Position numbers and translations under genes: made by a program | Part shown: positions 47,900 through 51,520 of the stretch, in pieces | Layout of the letters: every line of letters starts with the position of its first letter | Numbering within the stretch: position 1 is the first letter of the stretch | Assembly: GCA_030649995.1 (NCBI GenBank) | Contig: JAUSEV010000011.1 | Location: 1 to 51,520, forward strand | Reading direction: 5' to 3' | Length of the DNA stretch: 51,520 nt | From: Candidatus Uhrbacteria bacterium | GTDB lineage: Bacteria > Patescibacteriota > Patescibacteriia > 2-12-FULL-60-25 | The notes under the pieces: generated by a model | Database searches by the model: none | What the model was told of the DNA's origin: nothing | What the model saw: the letters and a program-made list of their open reading frames with translations, nothing else

Positions 47900-48688
47900 C
47901 TAAACAACGCGAACGAGAAAGCCGTCCAGCTCGCGATCGAGAACTTCTCGAGCCAACCGTTCGTAGGCTTTTGCGCCCTTCGAGGTGTTGTCAAAATGGG
48001 AAATGCTGCGGCCAAAAGACGGCGCCTCGGCCAAGCGGACGTTACGCGGAATAACGGAACGGAAAATATTATTTGGAAAATATTTGTACAACTCTTGCAA
48101 CACGTCATCGGACAATTTTGTGCGGCCGTCATACATAGTGATGACCGCTCCCAACACGTCAATTTCCGGTCGAATGCGTTCCTTGACGAGCTGCACCGTT
48201 TCGAGCAACTGCCCCAACCCTTCCAATGCGTAATATTCCGCCTGTACCGGAATGAGAATTTCATCTCCGGCCACAATGCCATTTAAGGTAATGAGTCCGA
48301 GCGTCGGCGGGCAATCGATCAAAATAAAATCATAGTCGCTGCGGATTTCGAGTAAAGCGTCGCGCAACTTAAATTCACGTTTTTCCATCTCCACGAGCTC
48401 AATGTTTAAGCCGGCAAGCGCGGTCGTAGCCGGAACAATGTGCAACCCTTCGTGCGCCGTCCCCTGCACGACCTCACGCATGGCGACGGTTCCCAAAATC
48501 GCTTCATACACTCCGCGTTCCAAGCCGCGATAATCGATCCCGATACCGGAAGTGGCATTGGCTTGCGGATCCAAATCTATAATCAAAACAAATTTTCCCA
48601 TCTCGGCGAGATACGCTCCCAAATTAATGGCGGTCGTGGTTTTTCCCACGCCGCCTTTTTGATTCACGATCGAAATGATTCTTGCCAT
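47900..48688 (-). CDS. parA: Chromosome-partitioning ATPase ParA (Soj)
   Basis: ParA is a Walker-type ATPase that positions ParB complexes on the nucleoid. The 262-residue protein has the deviant Walker A KGGVGKTTTA (11-20), IDLDPQANATSGIGI, Walker B FILIDCPPTLGLIT and the VLGAVITMYDGRTKLSDDV segment. It precedes parB by nine bases, and follows the antiporter gene by 12. Origin proximity is usual for this pair, but no dnaA or origin is visible here. Confidence 0.97.
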   Translation of the reverse strand: MARIISIVNQKGGVGKTTTAINLGAYLAEMGKFVLIIDLDPQANATSGIGIDYRGLERGVYEAILGTVAMREVVQGTAHEGLHIVPATTALAGLNIELVEMEKREFKLRDALLEIRSDYDFILIDCPPTLGLITLNGIVAGDEILIPVQAEYYALEGLGQLLETVQLVKERIRPEIDVLGAVITMYDGRTKLSDDVLQELYKYFPNNIFRSVIPRNVRLAEAPSFGRSISHFDNTSKGAKAYERLAREVLDRELDGFLVRVV

Positions 48689-48700
48689 TCTTGCTTCATC

Positions 48701-50398
48701 CTACACGCTCCCCGCATGACGAGCAAGAGGGAGTTTTTTACGCAGATGTTCAAGATGTCTTTTGCGTTCTGCGCTGAATTTTACGGCGTTGGCGCCAAAT
48801 TTTTCGACGAGCAACGAGGCATAGTTTCCCCCTAAAAAGTGCGGCATCACCACATAGGCGGCACCGGCTCGATACAACAACATCGCCTCGGAAACGTTGT
48901 GCGCGATCAAGATCGCGACGACCGTCGGATTCGCTTTACGCGCCTTGGTCAAAAGAAACGCGTTTGCTTCAAAATCCGGCAAGGTGGAAATAATCATCTT
49001 TGCCTGTTTCAAATTCAACTCGTCTAAAAACTCATTGTCTTCCGCGTCACCGTACCGACACGGCACGCCCTGACGGTGCAATTGAGCGATCACGGCCGGA
49101 TCAAAATCCACCACCAAATATTTTTGACGAGACTTGCGAATCGAAGATAAAAAATCCTCACCCACGCGATGACACCCGAATAAAATGACCTCAAACCGTT
49201 CCTTGCGAGAAATCTCTCGAATGGGTTTTTGCGCTTCGAATAGCGAAAGCCCCGGCGAAAACCATCCATACAAACGTCCCGCAAAACGCACGGCATAGCT
49301 GGAAAGAGCCATGGAAATCAGAGCGATGACGGTTAAAAGGGAAACAACATTGATGGACAGGTGTCCAAGCCGAACGCCTAAAATCGCCAACAACAAGGAG
49401 AACTCACTCACTTGCGCCAAAGAAACGGCTACCGTAAAACCTGTTTTTTTGTTGTATCCCAAGGCGCTCATGAACAAAAAAATAATGATGGATTTGCCGA
49501 TGACCACGAACGCGGAAAAAATGACGATCTCGCGCCAAAATTGAGACAGGCCATAAAAACTTAATGACGATCCCAAGAGAACAAAAAACAACACCAGAAA
49601 AAAATCTCGCAGGAGTTTGATCTTGGCGTTGATCTCGTAGTGATAGGGAGAAGAAGCCAGGGCGATACCCGCCAAAAGACCGCCGATCTCCGGCGCGAAT
49701 CCGAGAATGGCCGAAAAACTCGCCATCCCCACCCCCCAAGCGATGGCAAACAAAAACAAAAATTCCTGCGAAGCCGCGAACAGCCGTACCATGGACGGGA
49801 GAAAAAATCGCGCAATGATAAACGCCACGGCCAGCAATAAACAGGCGTTCGTAAAAGCGAGCGTGAGATGATCTATGGTCTGAAATCCTCCCGCTTGAAG
49901 GGTCGAGATGATCGCGAGAACGAAAAGCGCCACCACGTCTTGCATGAGAAGCACCCCAACGGAAATTTTCCCATGCAACTTTTCCAAGTCACGCTTATCG
50001 GACAAAAGTTTCAAAACCAAAATCGTGCTGCTAAAACTAAAGGCGAAGGCAAGATACAACGAGGCCATCCAAGAAAAACCAAGCCATTGCGCCAAAGGAA
50101 ACGCCAAAAGAACCGAAAGCGCCACCTGACCCAAACCAACGACAACGGACGCTTTTCCAACCTCGCGCAACACGCTCGGACGTAAATTGAGACCGACCAA
50201 AAATAACAACGCCGTAATTCCCAACTGCGAAAAAATATCCAAAACTTCGCGCGTGCGAAGGACGTTGAGGAGCAGTGGCCCGACAATGATTCCCGTCAGG
50301 ATATGACCGATGAGAAGCGACTGACGCAAACGTTGCATCACAAAAGCCACCATGGTCGCCACCACTAAAACAAGACTCAATTCAAAAAAAAGATTCAT
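48701..50398 (-). CDS. CPA2-family monovalent cation/proton antiporter
   Basis: The 565-residue protein exchanges K+ or Na+ for protons across the membrane. About 12 hydrophobic helices (residues 1-385) form the Na/H-exchanger domain, with LTGIIVGPLLL, LFLVGLNLRPSVL and a helix KISVGVLLMQDVVAL carrying the QDVVA motif typical of KefB/KefC-like members. A C-terminal TrkA-N domain (VILFGCHRVGEDFLSSI, VVDFDP) probably binds NAD or nucleotides and gates transport. I start at ATG 50398, since the longer frame translates the adjacent tRNA-Leu. It is upstream of parAB. Confidence 0.93.
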   Translation of the reverse strand: MNLFFELSLVLVVATMVAFVMQRLRQSLLIGHILTGIIVGPLLLNVLRTREVLDIFSQLGITALLFLVGLNLRPSVLREVGKASVVVGLGQVALSVLLAFPLAQWLGFSWMASLYLAFAFSFSSTILVLKLLSDKRDLEKLHGKISVGVLLMQDVVALFVLAIISTLQAGGFQTIDHLTLAFTNACLLLAVAFIIARFFLPSMVRLFAASQEFLFLFAIAWGVGMASFSAILGFAPEIGGLLAGIALASSPYHYEINAKIKLLRDFFLVLFFVLLGSSLSFYGLSQFWREIVIFSAFVVIGKSIIIFLFMSALGYNKKTGFTVAVSLAQVSEFSLLLAILGVRLGHLSINVVSLLTVIALISMALSSYAVRFAGRLYGWFSPGLSLFEAQKPIREISRKERFEVILFGCHRVGEDFLSSIRKSRQKYLVVDFDPAVIAQLHRQGVPCRYGDAEDNEFLDELNLKQAKMIISTLPDFEANAFLLTKARKANPTVVAILIAHNVSEAMLLYRAGAAYVVMPHFLGGNYASLLVEKFGANAVKFSAERKRHLEHLRKKLPLARHAGSV

Positions 50399-50413
50399 GG
50401 ACCAATACAGTAT

Positions 50414-50441
50414 AACAAAAATTCCTCCCGAAGGAGAAATT
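50414..50441 (-). terminator. Terminator of tRNA-Leu
   Basis: On the minus strand AATTTCTCC-UUCG-GGAGGAATT, with one G-U pair, then TTTTG. It separates the tRNA from the antiporter gene. Confidence 0.75.
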
Positions 50442-50443
50442 TT

Positions 50444-50530
50444 TGGTGGGCAGAGAGGGGGTCGAACCCTCATGACCTTTCGGTCGCAGGATTTTGAGTC
50501 CTGTGCGTCTGCCAGTTCCGCCATCCGCCC
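50444..50530 (-). tRNA. tRNA-Leu (anticodon CAA)
   Basis: Minus strand: acceptor GGGCGGA/TCTGCCC, anticodon stem CAGGA/TCCTG with loop CTCAAAA (anticodon CAA), long variable arm CGACCGAAAGGTCATG, T arm GAGGG/CCCTC, encoded CCA. It reads TTG. Confidence 0.95.
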
Positions 50531-50536
50531 GAGTGG

Positions 50537-50570
50537 GATGAATCATGAATTATGAATCATGAATCGTCAA
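50537..50570 (-). promoter_or_regulatory. tRNA-Leu promoter built on a 7-bp-period array
   Basis: The array is ATGAATC, ATGAATT, ATGAATC, ATGAATC. On the minus strand TTGACG (50570-50565) with a 17-base spacer gives CATGAT (50547-50542), so the repeat supplies the spacer and -10 box. Confidence 0.4.
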
Positions 50571-50575
50571 GCCAT

Positions 50576-50604
50576 TTGACAGGAATGATGAATCGCTCTA
50601 TCAT
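50576..50604 (+). promoter_or_regulatory. Promoter of initiator tRNA
   Basis: TTGACA (50576-50581), 17-base spacer, TATCAT (50599-50604), 20 bases before the tRNA. Confidence 0.7.
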
Positions 50605-50624
50605 CAGCAAACACAAATTAATAT

Positions 50625-50699
50625 CGCGGGGTAGAGCAGCGGCAGCTCGCCAGGCCCATAACCTGGAGGTCGCCGGTTCAAATCCGGCCCCCGCAACCA
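50625..50699 (+). tRNA. Initiator tRNA-fMet (anticodon CAT)
   Basis: Acceptor CGCGGGG with C1 opposite A72 (unpaired), the mark of bacterial initiators; anticodon loop CCCATAA (CAT), T arm GCCGG/CCGGC, encoded CCA. The anticodon stem is CCAGG/CCTGG, so only two of the three usual G-C pairs next to the loop are kept. Confidence 0.95.
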
Positions 50700-50706
50700 C
50701 GTAAAA

Positions 50707-50732
50707 GCCTTGCTTGTTAGCAGGGTTTTTTC
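50707..50732 (+). terminator. Terminator of initiator tRNA
   Basis: CCTTGC (50708-50713) pairs with GCAGGG (50720-50725) with one G-U pair on the plus strand, then six T. Beyond it, 50741-50798 has an imperfect inverted repeat (CTCACG...CGTGAG) but no gene I can support. Confidence 0.75.
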
Positions 50733-50880
50733 GTTAAGGCTCACGTGGCACGCCACGATCACGAAAGCGAGAACTTTTACGTGCCCCGTGGCGTGAGAGG
50801 CTGCTATGTCGAGCTTTACGGGGCTCGGGCCAGACACGCTGTAACCGCAGTGTGTTTTGCGTTTTCCTGTGAACCAAAAA

Positions 50881-50912
50881 TAAAAAACACCCCGACCGAG
50901 AAGCTGGGGTGC
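50881..50912 (-). terminator. Terminator of the 129-residue gene
   Basis: On the minus strand CACCCC (50911-50906) pairs with GGGGTG (50893-50888), followed by six T. Confidence 0.85.
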
Positions 50913-50937
50913 AGTGGTGAGTTGAGGTGCGATGGAA

Positions 50938-51327
50938 TTAGCTCGGTTCTGGTCGGGGTTCTACGGGATAGATGGAGACGCCGTTTTCCCCGAAAATCAC
51001 CGCGTAGGTCAGTCCGGCAGGTGGAGGATTCTTGATGGCGAAAGCGACATCGGGACAGGTCCTTATCAGGACTTCATACACGAATTTCCGTTCTTGAGAA
51101 CCCCTCGCGAAAGGATGCGCTCCCTGATCGCGAATGGACTGCCAGTCATGTCCAGGCATGAGCATCTCCACCAAAAATTTCCAGCAATCCGCATTCGCGT
51201 CGATGCACACGACCACCATCTCGCGCAATGAGCGTCCGGCCAGAAGGATGCGATGCGCGAACTGCTCGAGCCTGATTTGGTTCTCTTCAAAAGCCTCTGC
51301 TCGACCTTCTTCGTTTCGCGTGTCCAC
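50938..51327 (-). CDS. Orphan cytoplasmic protein, unknown function
   Basis: The GTG start at 51327 is fixed by AAGGAGGT five bases upstream. The 129-residue product is soluble: an acidic helical head (about 1-30), then an alpha/beta core (LREMVVVCIDANADCWKFLVEM, FVYEVLIRTCPDVAFAIKN, GLTYAVIFGENGVSIYPV). I recognise no family. It is a stand-alone unit with promoter, ribosome site and terminator, like the other orphan genes of the window. Confidence 0.68.
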   Translation of the reverse strand: MDTRNEEGRAEAFEENQIRLEQFAHRILLAGRSLREMVVVCIDANADCWKFLVEMLMPGHDWQSIRDQGAHPFARGSQERKFVYEVLIRTCPDVAFAIKNPPPAGLTYAVIFGENGVSIYPVEPRPEPS

Positions 51328-51358
51328 GTCAGACCTCCTTAGCCTGATGGTTTTTAGC

Positions 51359-51386
51359 AGTCTACTCTCTTCCCTTCGGCTGTCAA
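51359..51386 (-). promoter_or_regulatory. Promoter of the 129-residue gene
   Basis: Minus strand TTGACA (51386-51381), 16-base spacer, TAGACT (51364-51359). Confidence 0.6.
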
Positions 51387-51389
51387 ACA

Positions 51390-51429
51390 GAAGTTAGAAT
51401 GTCCTCTTTCTAGGGAAGTTAGAATGTCC
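51390..51429. repeat. Direct repeat GAAGTTAGAATGTCC
   Basis: Two exact 15-base copies (51390-51404 and 51415-51429), 25 bases apart, followed by an open stretch to the window end with no gene seen. Multiple short terminal repeats of this kind occur at ends of IS21-type elements, so a transposon may begin here; the transposase would be outside the window. Confidence 0.4.
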
Positions 51430-51520
51430 CTTTTAAGAGGTCACTTTTAAGGCATCCGCATGAAACCTCTGTCGCCAAGGGTGATCGGCTCGAGGCTTCG
51501 TGCATAGAGGCGGTAATTTC

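Noticed and set aside
50399-50524. N-terminal extension of the antiporter
   Set aside because: The extra 42 codons are the translation of tRNA-Leu and its terminator; ATG 50398 is the sensible start.
50745-51035. Plus-strand gene after the initiator tRNA
   Set aside because: It overlaps a terminator and most of a better-supported minus-strand gene, and has no ribosome site.

Overview
The window looks like a chromosomal segment of a Candidate Phyla Radiation (Patescibacteria, Parcubacteria-type) genome. The reasons are the gene content (a reduced type IV secretion apparatus with PrgI-, TraC/VirB4- and VirB6-like proteins, a pilin/NlpC-P60 fusion, two S23-type four-helix-bundle genes, an lmo0937-like micro-protein, many orphan exported proteins), the scarcity of Shine-Dalgarno sites, near-leaderless promoters, and the absence of biosynthetic operons. 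The standard genetic code fits: TAA, TAG and TGA all end genes. The phylum is inferred from content, not from a marker tree.

Layout. 1-5.2 kb: tail of a pilin/NlpC gene, radA, a predicted membrane metallopeptidase, recG. 5.3-6.6 kb: nested repeats, a membrane protein, an S23 gene between inverted repeat arms, tRNA-Arg. 6.6-10.8 kb: an exported/surface cassette on the minus strand headed by an ArsR-type regulator, containing an ice-binding-domain protein with a peptidoglycan-binding tail. 10.8-14.3 kb: a metzincin-like protease, a Cys/His-rich exported protein, thymidine kinase, an eroded patch (SGNH hydrolase and DUF5674 remnants), tRNA-Ser(GCT). 14.4-18.1 kb: Nudix hydrolase, sugar nucleotidyltransferase, CYTH protein, a tandem pair of zinc-ribbon paralogues, tRNA-Ser(TGA). 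18.1-28.1 kb: a minus-strand T4SS-like operon with comFC at its distal end. 28.3-38.7 kb: LCP protein, der, small orphan genes, PaaX/Cas2-like regulator, pepE, pth, a second S23 gene, dprA, an ORF6N remnant, topA. 38.7-43.8 kb: an ATPase interrupted by a stop codon, two highly structured intergenic elements, a long coiled-coil protein. 44-51.5 kb: RelA/SpoT, a tRNA-like element, a HEPN-like gene, parB/parA, a CPA2 antiporter, tRNA-Leu, initiator tRNA-Met, an orphan gene, and repeats resembling an insertion-sequence end.

Functionally the window combines DNA uptake or transfer (T4SS, ComFC, DprA, possibly the pilin), recombination and topology (RadA, RecG, TopA), translation housekeeping (Der, Pth, tRNAs), chromosome partition (ParAB), stringent response (RSH) and a set of secreted proteins.

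The most striking non-coding signal is a family of degenerate tandem arrays with a period of about 7 bp (sometimes 8), usually arranged as two inverted arms. They lie at gene boundaries, often supply the stop codon of the preceding gene, use a different word at each locus, and twice enclose an S23 four-helix-bundle gene. I regard this as the best candidate for an undescribed element.
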